Positions 11,155-23,028 of a stretch of 23,327 nucleotides of DNA are shown here, in pieces (the stretch's first letter is position 1; every line of letters begins with the position of its first letter). The DNA lies in assembly GCA_036897625.1 (NCBI GenBank), contig JAYMTA010000892.1, forward strand, positions 1-23,327. The letters are read 5' to 3'. Below the pieces are notes generated by a model. The model was not told the origin of the DNA and made no database searches. It saw nothing but the letters and a program-made list of their open reading frames with translations. This stretch comes from Pelargonium cotyledonis. Taxonomy: Eukaryota > Streptophyta > Magnoliopsida > Geraniales > Geraniaceae. The position numbers and the translations under genes are program-made.

Positions 11155-14100
11155 CTATAAATCTCTTTCTTTCACTATATTACAGGCCTATGTTCAGCAG
11201 CTGGAGTCAAGTAGGATCAAGCTTAACCAGCTGGAGCAAGAACTTCAGAGAGCCAGAAACCAAGTAAGACCAATACACTAATTCTCTTGGCTCGAAATGT
11301 TTATGTTTTGTACTTTTGTATGGTAAAGAGTTAATTTTGATGAGTTCGTTACTTTCTAGGGCATATTTTTTGGGGGAGACCAAGGGCTTCAGCTGAATGC
11401 TACAAACATCAGCTCAGGTATTATTTTCTTTTTCACTTTGTCCCATGATGTCCTTAACTATTCTTGTAATATATACCGTGACGAGTCTCAATTGTTTGGT
11501 ACTACTAGATGCGACCGTGTTCGACATGGAGTACGCAAGGTGGCTCGAGGAGCACCACAGGCTCATGTGCGAGCTCCGAGCCGCGGTTCAAGAACACTTG
11601 CCGGAGAACGAGCTCCGGCTCTTTGTCGACAACTGCTTGGCCCATTTCGACGAGGTCATGAACCTAAAGAGCATGGTGGCCAAGTCGGACGTTTTCCATC
11701 TCATCTCCGGCATGTGGAAGACCCCAGCCGAGCGGTGCTTCATGTGGATGGGCGGTTTCCGGCCATCGGAGCTCATCAAGGTTAATAACTAATTTCACAT
11801 TTATTTTTGAGTCTCGAAACTAAAAATTGTTATATTAATCACACACTATTACAGCACACATCTAAACTCGAGACCTCAGGGATGTGCACAAGCGCGTATA
11901 TACCACTAGGCCAGTAGTGTCGAAAATGGTTATAGAAAAAGATAAAGAATGAGATATGGGGATCGAGATAGTGTACTATACATAAGACGTTAAATGCATG
12001 GGATGGGATCATGGGATGTGGTACAACGTTGTCGGTGCAGTTCCATGAAATATTGAATGACGAAAGGCTATTTCCTCTAATGGCTCGACTTATTTGGCTC
12101 GTCCCATAAAGCCATGTTCTGTTACTGCATTTTCACATTTGTACATCTACACGGGTCTCTTATTATTATTATGATCCTGTGCTGTCTTGTTCTCATGTCC
12201 ATGTCTTCCTTTGGTTCCTAGTTAACAAATGTTTATACACTTTCAGCAAACTGAAGTGGACCCTTGTAAAGAATATTTGATTTTACATCTCTTCCGATCT
12301 CTGCATGATTGCATGGTTTTCACGAACTCATGATGTGTCCATATATGTTTAATTCTACTTAGGTTGTTTTGGGACAAATCGAGCCATTAACGGAGCAGCA
12401 AATATTGGGTATTTGTGGGCTGCAACAGTCGACGCAGGAGGCGGAGGACGCGCTGTCGCAGGGGCTCGAGGCGCTGAACCAGTCGCTGTCCGACACCATA
12501 GCGTCCGAGTCGTTAAGCTCACCTCCGAACAACATGGGAAATTACATGAACCAGATGGCTCTGGCCATGAACAAGCTCTCCACCATGGAAGGTTTTGTTA
12601 GACAGGTACGTGTTTTAAACACATACAGTACACCATCGCCACGGAAGCTCGAACACGAGAGTGTGGGACCCTTGATAATGATATTATTTGGAGTTATTTT
12701 TGTGTGGAAACCTAACCTGCACAACTCATTATCACAAACAACTAAAGATTGGGTAGGAATATATAAGAACTATATATGCACATGCATGTTTGTTTTTGGT
12801 AGAATGTAACCCGAATAATAGCCAATAGGACAGTGACACAAGGGAGGTTAGGTTTAAAACAAACAAACTAAACATATATATGGTGTCATTAACATATGAG
12901 TTGGTAGAGCTATGTACTATTTATAGAGAGGTTTAAGCTTTGATTTATGAGCATCAACATGAACATGTGGCATCTTGTGGTCCCCACTTTTTTTTTTTTT
13001 TTATTCTCTCCGTTTTAAAATAAGTGTCTTATTTTTTTTTTTTGTGAAAATTAAAAATTGTAAGATAATTTAGTGTGTTTCCAATATAACCTTCACTTTC
13101 TCCACCTACATCCCATGTGCACCCATGTGCAGATTTGCCCATGTGCATAAGTGATAAGGGTAATATGGGAAAAACAATAATATAATAATCTAAAAATAGA
13201 AACAAGACACTCATTTTGGGACGAATAAAGTAATATTTAATGCCTATTTTAATAAGAGTCATGACCCATATTTTACATGATGTAACAGTTTGACTTTATT
13301 ACATAAACACCCAACATTGATCCATGTATACACCATTCTCCCATAACTAGCTCCCTTCAATACACACCAAATATGGTTTTTAAAATTCCAATTTTTTTAT
13401 AAACACACAAACACACATATATATATTATAAATTAGGTTGTGAAAAATATATGGATAATGTATCCTGCAGTGTTTGAGTTGGCTCACCAAACTTTAACTA
13501 CTAATGATTCTTATTTTCAAGATAGTTTCTTGGTGATTAAGACCCTAACAATCATGTTTTTGGTCTAATTAGAAATTAATAGGGATGGTAATTTATTGGT
13601 TATATATATTATATGTGCATCATTCTGATTTGCAACTCACTATGCTCTAATTAATTACAGTGAACTGAAATAAGAGATTGGTCAAAAGAAAAAATGGTAA
13701 AATATTTGTGAATTCTATGAACATCCTCTTATTGATTTGTAATGGGTTCATCATTAGAGGTTGATTATTTTGACACTTGCCTTCTCAATTTGTAGTGTGT
13801 AAATGCACTGATTTTCTAGTCAACATTCTAGACAATTTGATTGTTTAATCTTATCTCCACCCATGTTTTATTTTACCTTATAAACCAAAACAAGACTCAC
13901 ATTTCATTTTCCATGTGTTTTACTTATTCCTTGCCTCATTTTTGACACTTAAACCTCTAACAACTCCAAAAGTCAGTTCCTAAATTTCTAGTCACATTCT
14001 CATGTTAATTTCAATATCATAATGCTGTTGATGTTCCTCGGTTCATTTAGACTATATGGGTATGTATTGAATATATAAATAATTTTACTGGCAGGCTGAT

Positions 14101-14244
14101 AATCTGAGGCACCAAACAATTCACCGGATGCATCAGATTCTAACTACCCGTCAAGCTGCAAGATGTTTGCTCGCAATGACAGAGTACTTCCATCGTCTTC
14201 GAGCTCTAAGTTCTCTATGGATGTCTCGCCCTCGCCAAGAATAG
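9488..14244 (+). CDS. TGA10: TGA-class bZIP transcription factor, TGA9/TGA10 type
   Basis: Eleven exons join in frame to 494 codons plus stop: 9488-9633, 9736-9875, 10392-10489, 10593-10763, 10858-10926, 11015-11074, 11186-11263, 11360-11417, 11509-11780, 12363-12605 and 14095-14244. The N-terminal third is low complexity (Gln/His-rich near 17-31, a Ser run near 40) with the conserved block YDLGELDQALFLYLDG and RPPTLNIFP, which point to TGA10 rather than PERIANTHIA. The basic region is 209-228 with the NREAARKSR signature (216-224). The leucine zipper follows at 229-254. A DOG1-type domain begins near FDMEYARWLEE (278-288) and runs towards the C-terminus. Cysteines at 294, 316, 350 and 382 may be redox targets. 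The family binds TGACG sites in the nucleus, and TGA9/TGA10 act with ROXY glutaredoxins in Arabidopsis anther development. That role here is inferred from similarity. Confidence 0.93.
9686..9702. repeat. (GT)n microsatellite in TGA intron 1
   Basis: About eight GT units sit in the 102-base first intron, which lies between 9634 and 9735. The tract is just upstream of the acceptor region. Confidence 0.9.
10095..10127. repeat. (TC)16 microsatellite in TGA intron 2
   Basis: An uninterrupted run of 16 TC dinucleotides lies in the 516-base second intron (9876-10391). The rest of that intron is T-rich and holds no further recognisable feature. Confidence 0.95.
11113..11154. repeat. Compound (AC)13(AT)8 microsatellite in TGA intron 6
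   Basis: Thirteen AC units are followed directly by eight AT units inside the 111-base intron that separates the basic-region exon from the leucine-zipper exon. The repeat takes up over a third of that intron and ends about 30 bases before its acceptor. Confidence 0.95.
11862..11913 (-). repeat. tRNA/SINE-like promoter fragment in TGA intron 9
   Basis: Read on the minus strand, TGGCCTAGTGG (11913-11903) matches the tRNA box A consensus TRGYNNARNNG at every position. About 27 bases further on, GGTCTCGAGTTTAG (11875-11862) resembles a decayed box B. The spacing fits a tRNA-derived SINE head. No body or A-rich tail is clear, so this is at best a relic. Confidence 0.3.
13004..13230. mobile_element. 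Stowaway-like MITE in the last TGA intron
   Basis: The left end TTCTCTCCGTTTTAAAATAA followed by GTGTCTT is mirrored at the right end, which reads CTTTATTCGTCCCAAAATGA then GTGTCTTG on the opposite strand. TA stands on each side (13002-13003 and 13231-13232), as expected of Tc1/mariner-type insertions. The 227-base length and the CTCCGT/AAAATAAGTGTC type of end agree with Stowaway MITEs. Three copies of CCCATGTGCA (13112, 13122, 13138) lie inside. It sits in the 1,489-base intron 10. Confidence 0.75.
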
Positions 14245-16480
14245 AACAAAAAAGAACCCTAGCTAGGTAGCACCAAACCAAATGTGATCATCATATCTTA
14301 TCCTTTATATATATCTAGCTAATTATCTACACACATTTAATTGTTAGCTTTTCTATATATTTTCTTCAATCTTTCTTTTTTCTAATCGAAAAGATGTATA
14401 GATAATCATAAAAAAAAAATGTTAGATCTAAGCAGTTGATTACTTAAACTTCTCTTTTAAATATTCTGTCCCTCCACCTATTTGTTGCAGTCAATAATTC
14501 ATATATGTTAGAAACAATGATTTTTGCAGCTATTTCTGACTAAGAAGATTAGAAGGTGAAGAAGGAAGATAATTATTAAAAAGGATTTGATTACTATTGT
14601 CTTAATTTTGTGGTGTTTGATTTTTATTAGGGTAAAGACAGAAACTGTCTGTTTCTAGAGAAAATTAAACTTGATGAGCCATTTTTGTTATATCTAGATT
14701 ACGAAATTTGTTGCTCACTTGTTATATTCTAATGCAAATTACTTTCAGAAAATTTCCATTGATTCTAGTGATATAGCTAATTTATTGGTTAATGTATATA
14801 TAAATGATTTTGCATTGTAATTAGTACATATATTTTTTAATCATGTTATAGTTGAAGAATTTAGATATTTAAATTAACGTCAAATGGTTTGGTGATGGGC
14901 ATGGGCATGGGAGGCTTTGAAAATATGTACATTGGTTGGCAAATGTATAGATGTTGAGATATGATTAAATAAATTGTCTGATTAATTAATAATATTATTG
15001 AGTGTTAATTGTTTGGTACTAGAAATTAAATAAATTAAGATGGCTTTCTTGTTTATACCTCTATTATTAATTATTATAACAAACGGGTCATGGAAGAAAA
15101 ATATATACAAAAACAAAAAGAGGAATAAAAGTATTGTTTGGTACTCCAATTCTACAAGGGAAAGTGATAAAGTTAATAGAAAAATTCATTTTTTTGTGTT
15201 TGTGTAAAGTTAGTCATAGGAGAGAGAATATAAAATGATAATTCCTGAAATTCAAAACCACCCCTAAATTCTGAAAACAAAATACCATCTAATAGGTGGT
15301 ATTTGTGATTTATGGTAACTTTCCTACCCTTTAGATTTTTGAGTGACATTTATACCCCTTAAATTTTTTTTTTGTATTTATTCACAAAACATATAGTATA
15401 CTATAATTATATCATTTTTTTTATTCGTGTAGCGCTATGAGAGCGACAAAGATTGTCTTGCAAAAAAGATGTACTATTAAAATACAAAAGTATGTTAATA
15501 TACGTGTATATTAAATATTACACTTTTGAACTAAAAAATAAATTTATATCAATCGAAATTTACAATGCCTTGAGAAAATATGTGTAACTAACATGATAAT
15601 AGAAAAGAGTATACAAGTTATTTTTCATATTTTCTCAAAGTTTTTATTTTCAATTTATTTATTCCAAACACAATAATTTAGATTCTTCTCACTTATACAA
15701 ATATAGTATTATTAGCTTTTCAGTAATGTTCATTCTTGTAATCTACATTCCCGTACTATTTACAATCCATGGTATTTTAAATTTCTTGAATCAAACGACA
15801 CCAAAGAATCATATCTATGGAAGTCAATAGACAAGAAAAGGTTGTAAAAATAAACTAAACAAATTAGTTAGTTTTAATTAAATTAAAATGGAGAACCACT
15901 TTTTAGATATATTAGCATGCATGAATGAAATAGTTACCACATGAAATATTGAGTTTTACTTTAAGCAAAACATACACCGTGTTAAAAACGTTATAAGAAA
16001 TTTATAGTTGTTATAATTTTTTTTAACTCGAATAAAAATTATTTTGATTGTCGTATCAGTTAATTTGCTTCTCATGAGCCCACTCAAAGTACCTCGTACA
16101 ACAGGACTAAAAATATTCAATAGTTTATTGGGCCTCTATTTCATACAATATAAAAAAGAATAAGAAATATATTCATTAGAGTCACCGTATTTCTTTATGT
16201 AAATTATAATTGGAAAAGTTGATTTGATTGAGAAAACAACTATTAATTTTGAGCTATTGGATCTCTTTTTGTTCATAAGTTCAACTTCCATTTTTTTAAT
16301 TGTTCGAGACCAGAGTTTTTAAGAAACAGAACCAATGACGACTCCTTATATTTCAATTATTTTTTCTTTTATTTTTCTGCTTAGGCAATAGAATTACAAA
16401 TAATGATTATCTTTTCGCTAAAGTTATTATTTGATCTACCAAAGTTTCTCACTTAAATGCACTTGTTACTAACAAACTTA
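14245..16480. other. AT-rich spacer between the TGA gene and the LINE fragment
   Basis: The first 200-300 bases are the probable 3' untranslated region of the TGA gene. The remainder has no sustained frame on either strand. A 23-base near-perfect palindrome around AATACCATCTAATAGGTGGT lies near 15281-15303. No RNA gene or transposon end could be supported. Confidence 0.55.
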
Positions 16481-16482
16481 TA

Positions 16483-16656
16483 TTAATTAAGAGAATATAA
16501 TAATACAAGTCTAACCGAAAGAACCAGACAAGACATCCCAACCCATTCAGCAGTCCCTACACAACCAACAGAGGATCTCGCTAAAGTATGAGCAACTTGA
16601 TTAACATGATGACTGGCGAATTCAAATCTCACACAATCAAAAGTAGCTTTTATTAA
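16483..16656 (-). mobile_element. LINE fragment: C-terminal RNase H-like domain remnant
   Basis: On the minus strand a continuous frame of 57 codons ends in TAA at 16485-16483. It contains FDCVRFEF followed by HHVNQVAHTLARSS and then a TAEWV turn. This pattern (a beta strand, then N-Q-V-A-H-x-L-A-R, then a Trp-containing loop) is typical of the last part of the RNase H-like (RVT_3) domain in plant LINE-type polyproteins. A stop codon lies three codons upstream, so only the tail survives. It ends about 70 bases before the first site II motif of the RPL6 promoter. I see no clear A-rich tail. Confidence 0.6.
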
Positions 16657-16726
16657 CCTAAGCTAGCATAAGAGTTGATTAATGAATAATATATTTTGGA
16701 TTGAAATTTGTCCTTGGTATTGGTAT

Positions 16727-16866
16727 TGGGCTCATAAAATTGACCAAAGTCCAACACCAAATTTCAGTGTCAATAACAACCAGCCCATATTGGTGGTAGC
16801 CCAACATCCAATGGCCCATTGAAAATAATTTTGTATTATAAATTTTGAATAAAGAGTCTAGGGTTT
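16727..16866 (+). promoter_or_regulatory. RPL6 promoter with site II motifs and telo-box
   Basis: Four site II-type hexamers are present: TGGGCT at 16727-16732, and in reverse orientation AGCCCA at 16782-16787, AGCCCA at 16798-16803 and GGCCCA at 16813-16818. TATAAAT follows at 16837-16843, and a telo-box (TAGGGTTT, complement of AAACCCTA) lies at 16859-16866, near the expected transcription start. Site II plus telo-box is the established signature of plant ribosomal protein promoters, where TCP-type factors and telo-box binding proteins couple expression to cell growth. Confidence 0.8.
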
Positions 16867-16935
16867 TACAAGTTATCACTCTCTTGGCCACCATTTCTCC
16901 AGAACAGTGAAGGAGAGGCAGAGACAGAGACAGCA

Positions 16936-19048
<2,113 letters not shown>

Positions 19049-19377
19049 AGGAAATGTCTCACTTTTATTACGATTTATGCACAACTGTGAACTTGTTTTG
19101 TTTTAGATTACGAGTGGATAGATTGTCTGATCCGATTTTATGGGCAGATTCTCATTTTTGGTTAAATTTCAGAGTTCTTTACGCAATTTTTTTCTTGCAT
19201 TTTTGTATTGCCAATTTCTGTGATTCTTTTGTTCAAGAAGTTATTATGAGATTTCCTGAACTTGAATTCCAGACAGTGAATATAGATTTCTAAATTTTTT
19301 AGTCAAGAAAATGGTGTGATTTTTGCAATATTAATTAACTTATCCTAAAGATATTATTTATAATTCATGTATAACTA

Positions 19378-19608
19378 TAGTAATATCGACATCAGTTGAC
19401 TTATATAATTATATATCAGTTGTACTAATGAGGTAATGACACCTTATTTAAAATTATGGATCTGAACGGATCGCTCCGCTCCCATAAATTCACTTGGGTG
19501 GGTATAAGTGAAATTTGATGAGGTGTCATCACCTCATTACACTTCATTGGTTTGGTTAAGTTGCAACTGATATAAAGTTATATCGGTCAACTGGTACACA
19601 TTTTACTC
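19378..19608. mobile_element. Long-TIR MITE, copy A (Mutator-like)
   Basis: This 231-base foldback element is flanked by GTATAACTA (19369-19377) and ATATAACTA (19609-19617), a 9-base target duplication with one mismatch. The arms contain ATCAGTTGAC and TATATCGGTCAACTGG and pair with each other. The centre holds TCGCTCCGCTCCCATAAATT and CACTTGGGTGGGTATAAGTG, which recur in copies B and C. It has an extra insertion of about 10 bases near 19540 in the right arm. Long inverted repeats plus 9-base duplications indicate Mutator-type mobilisation. It starts 330 bases after the RPL6 stop codon. Confidence 0.75.
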
Positions 19609-19635
19609 ATATAACTAATTGTCTAAAAACCAAAT

Positions 19636-19857
19636 GGGTATAATGTATATTAGTTGACTGATATAAAGTTATACCAGTTAAACTAATAAAGTGATGACAC
19701 ATCATTTAAAATTATGGTTCTGAACCGGTCGCTCCGCTCTCACAAATTCACTTGGGTGGGTATAAGTGATTTTACAACGAGGTGTCGTCACCTCATTGGA
19801 TTTGTTAACTCGCAACTAATATAAGTTTATATCAGTCAATTGATATACATTTTAATC
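19636..19857. mobile_element. Long-TIR MITE, copy B (Mutator-like)
   Basis: This 222-base element begins GGGTATAATGTATATTAG and ends ATTTTAATC. It is flanked by AAACCAAAT (19627-19635) and AAATCAAAT (19858-19866), again a 9-base duplication with one mismatch. It has the same core as copy A and the same orientation. It lies only 27 bases after copy A, or 9 bases if both target duplications are counted. Confidence 0.8.
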
Positions 19858-19942
19858 AAATCAAATAATACATTTATTTTAAGACAAAAACTAAACTAAC
19901 ATGACACTTAGCACTCATGGAGTAATTAACAATTTTTAGATT

Positions 19943-19966
19943 TTATTATTATTATTATTATTATTA
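19943..19966. repeat. (TTA)8 microsatellite
   Basis: Eight uninterrupted TTA units lie in the spacer about 75 bases after the copy B target duplication. Confidence 0.9.
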
Positions 19967-20653
19967 TTTATTTTTTTATTTGTGGGAATGGTTTTGAGTT
20001 GTTGAATCTACATGTATTAATTGAAAAGACAAAGTAAAAGGTACAACAAACGGCTGTGTTTAGTGTTTTTTGTGTGGCTATGCTTAGATATAGACTTTGA
20101 AAATAGGAAAGCAACAAGAAAAAAAACTAGTCTAAAATAAGTAATATTATATTTTTAGGTGGTCAATTAATAATACTGTATAATTGACATTAATTCAGGG
20201 CTCTACCACCACGTAACTACAAACCATAAAATTTATAATTATAGATTATATGTCACATTTATACGCTGCTACACAATGAACCATTGAATCGATAACACTT
20301 TTTTGGACTCCATTTAATCGAAGAAAATTATTTCGATGCTGTCACTGGAATTGAACTCAACTAGCTCATTATGTTCTTATTATTCGTATTTTAAAATACT
20401 AATAGCAGTAGTCAAATTTTGTCGATCTCAATCGAAATCATATTTCAGAGTTGAAATAGTGACACAACTAATAAAACGATTGAACGTCCTATTTACGCCG
20501 CGAGGTGCGTTTGCTAAAAGAATGCATGTTGTGGGAAAGACAGAGCGTTTAGGACTGCAATATTATTTTAGCATAACCTAAAATACTCGGAGATCATGTT
20601 AGATTAATTATCAGTCGTGTCATATTTGAAAATTCGAGATTATTCAGTGTTAA

Positions 20654-20903
20654 AAACTCGAAACGAAATTAAGTCCAAGTCTTGAGTTAACCTGAGGTCT
20701 CGAGTTCGAGACTTAGGAAATGCAATTGCGTTTGGTTGTGAGAGTTTTGCCGCTCTTATGGGTCCACGTTCCTGGCTCGAATGAAGATTAGTCTGAGTGT
20801 GCTATGTTTTAAAGATACTCATTTCACGCTGATCGCGGGCCTGGTTAAAAAATCTCATGGATTCGACCCATAAAAAGGAAACTCGAGACTAAATTAAGTC
20901 CAA
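20654..20903 (+). repeat. SINE-like insertion flanked by 25-base direct repeats
   Basis: Direct repeats at 20654-20678 and 20879-20903 match at 23 of 25 positions (shared core AAATTAAGTCCAA) and enclose about 200 bases. Near the left end, GGTCTCGAGTTCGAGACT contains a good tRNA-type box B (GTTCGAGAC). The right part carries GATTAGTCTGAGTGTG and AAAAATCTCATGGATTCGAC, which recur in diverged form near 22.65 kb. Long target duplications and a box B suggest a tRNA-derived SINE, but I see no clear box A, so the head may be missing or the direct repeats may have another origin. Confidence 0.45.
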
Positions 20904-22560
20904 ACACAAAAATTCGGAGTCGAAAGCAAATCTTTTATTGTAATAAACCACTTCAACTTCTGTCTAATTTTTGAAACATTGATTATGGACATGTTTGTAA
21001 GGTTGAGCAATCTACTTTCTGGAGAGTAATGTGTGAACAGAACACCTGGCTCAGCTATTAATGGCAGTAGGTGCATGGTAGCTATGGTGGTGGCTGGTAA
21101 TAAACTGCCATAACATTTGCATGCATGCATGCATGGAGATGTTTTTAAGGTTGTGGTTGGAGATGGTGGCTAAAAGTAAATGGTTTTTATTATTGTTACC
21201 ACATTACAGTTGGTCGGTCTTCGTCATATATAGTCCTAGTGATTAATTTTTGTACTATTAATTTGGTGCTTTAAGTGCTTGGTGATGGTTGGAGATATTT
21301 ATAGGTATGTTTTATGAGTTTTCTAAATGCCATTTATCACAAATTTTGTATTTTTTTTAATATAAAGTTACATAAATATAATGAATTTGTGTTCAGTCGT
21401 TTAACATAATTACTAATTTCTCGTACTCGAGATAATTGGTACAATATAGTCAAATTTCAACAAAACGTTTGCAAACACTACATACACACACGGATTGTCA
21501 AATTTTAACGCATTGTGAATAGATCAAATCATTGATAAGATGATTATTGCGTCGTGTTTGTACACATTAACGTTTTATTTTATACCATATTTTTATATAA
21601 TATTTAAAGACATAATATTGCTCAAATAAATATAAAAAAAAAAAAAAAACCATTAATTTGGTGTCTTTATTTTACATGCAGCCACACCCACTTTCTATAT
21701 TGCTACCAAAATTAAGAGTTGCAAATTTTGAACTCACTGTAATCACATTTTACGGTGAAACAATTTGCATGTTCGAGTGGAGTTTATGACTCATTATCAT
21801 CAAGAAGTTTAAGGAAAAAAAAACTAAACTCTTATTAAATATATTTAAAAAGGCTATTGATTTCAAATTTTCAATATGTAAAGTTATGGTGACACTTTCT
21901 TTAAACAAATTTAAGACTGAAAATATTGTATGTAATAATTATTAAGTAGACATGTCTCACTATAATTAATCAATTGTTATTCATTTGGCATCGAGATAAA
22001 CAACTCGTCTTTATCATAATTGAACTTTTGGACGTACACATTTTGTAATTGTGTTTTAAGTTCGTGTTAGAAAAATTAACTTGCTCTAAAAACTCGATAC
22101 ATGTTCAAATATCTCTCTCTATATTTGATGAATCGTTTACTACGATTACATGTAAACGCGTCATATCCGGTTTGATCCTAACAAATTTATAATGAGAACA
22201 AATTTATAAGATGGAGATGACAACAAAATAGTGAGAAACCCAATATTTTTACCGGAATCACATCCGGTTATCACTCCTTATTCCCCTCAACACTCTAAAG
22301 AAAGAAAAAAAAAACATTAATGAAGATAGCTCAACGAAAACAATTTTTAATTACAATACTATTTTTCTTGAGGATATCTAGGAAATCACCACAAAACACC
22401 AATTCGTTTATGTATTTTATAATAATTTATTGTAGAGATTAAACAAGATTTTTCTAGAAGACTTGGATCATTGAGCATTGTGTTTTTGACAACATTTGTA
22501 GTAAAAAGTAACAAAAATTAAAATTCTATTATTGCCTAAATTAGATTTCGAGCAATTCAA
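20904..22560. other. AT-rich spacer with a small hairpin and (GCAT)n
   Basis: No gene is supported. ATGGCAGT (21061-21068) and ACTGCCAT (21104-21111) form an 8-base stem with a 35-base loop. Just after it (21119-21136) there are four GCAT units, which create overlapping CATGCA motifs like the RY element of seed-specific promoters. The stem is too short for a plant microRNA precursor. The rest is low-complexity sequence, including an A run near 21633-21649. Confidence 0.4.
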
Positions 22561-22648
22561 GACTTTGTTCTTGACGTATTGTGCGGGTGTGAAAAATGTT
22601 TGCGTTCAATTTTTTTGGAGAGAGGGATGCGCTTTTATAGTGATTTAC

Positions 22649-22745
22649 CATCGAATAATGATTAGTCTGAATGTGATAAAATAACTTAAAAATGCCAACT
22701 GCGAGTTTGCGGGTCCGCTAAAGAATCTCATAGTTTAGATCGAAA
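22649..22745 (+). repeat. Diverged second copy of the SINE-like repeat body
   Basis: The segment aligns with the right half of the repeat at 20654-20903. It shares TCGAATAATGATTAGTCTGA (TCGAATGAAGATTAGTCTGA there), a GCGGG block and an AATCTCATAG (AATCTCATGG) block in the same order and orientation. The box B head is absent. Divergence is high, so this is an old fragment. Confidence 0.5.
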
Positions 22746-22772
22746 TAAAATAGTACTATAATAATAATAATA

Positions 22773-22993
22773 GGGTATAACATATATCAGTTAACTGATA
22801 TAAAGTTACATCAGTTAAACTAATAAGATGATGATACCTCATTTAAAATCATGGATCCGGACGGGTCGCTCCGCTCCCATAAATTCACTTGGGTGGGTAT
22901 AAGTGATTTTAAATGAGATATCATCACCTCATTGACTTTTTTAAGTTGTAACTGATATAACTTTATATAAGTCAATTGATATACATTTTATCC
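22773..22993. mobile_element. Long-TIR MITE, copy C (Mutator-like)
   Basis: This 221-base element begins GGGTATAACATATATCAG and ends CATTTTATCC. ATAATAATA flanks it on both sides (22764-22772 and 22994-23002), a perfect 9-base match, although the AAT-repeat setting makes the duplication ambiguous. The outer arms match at roughly 80 percent over 45 bases. An inner arm pair, GATGATACCTCATTTAAAAT and ATTTTAAATGAGATATCATC, surrounds a centre of about 57 bases. The element ends about 35 bases before the first site II motif of the next gene. Confidence 0.8.
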
Positions 22994-23028
22994 ATAATAA
23001 TAATAATAATATTTGGAAATTCTTATAA

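Noticed and set aside
11438-11785. Alternative + strand frame of 115 codons over TGA exon 9
   Set aside because: It is a shadow of the GC-rich exon 9. The real frame carries the conserved DOG1-type motifs and joins in phase to exons 8 and 10.
20336-20581. Open frame of 81 codons in the spacer after RPL6
   Set aside because: The first in-frame start is not in a recognisable promoter or leader context. The peptide has no recognisable domain, and the frame lies in AT-rich repeat-laden DNA without neighbouring compatible exons.
20894-21130. Minus-strand frame of 78 codons and the adjacent hairpin as a possible microRNA or small gene
   Set aside because: The stem is only 8 bases with a large loop, no known plant microRNA sequence is visible, and the peptide has no recognisable features.
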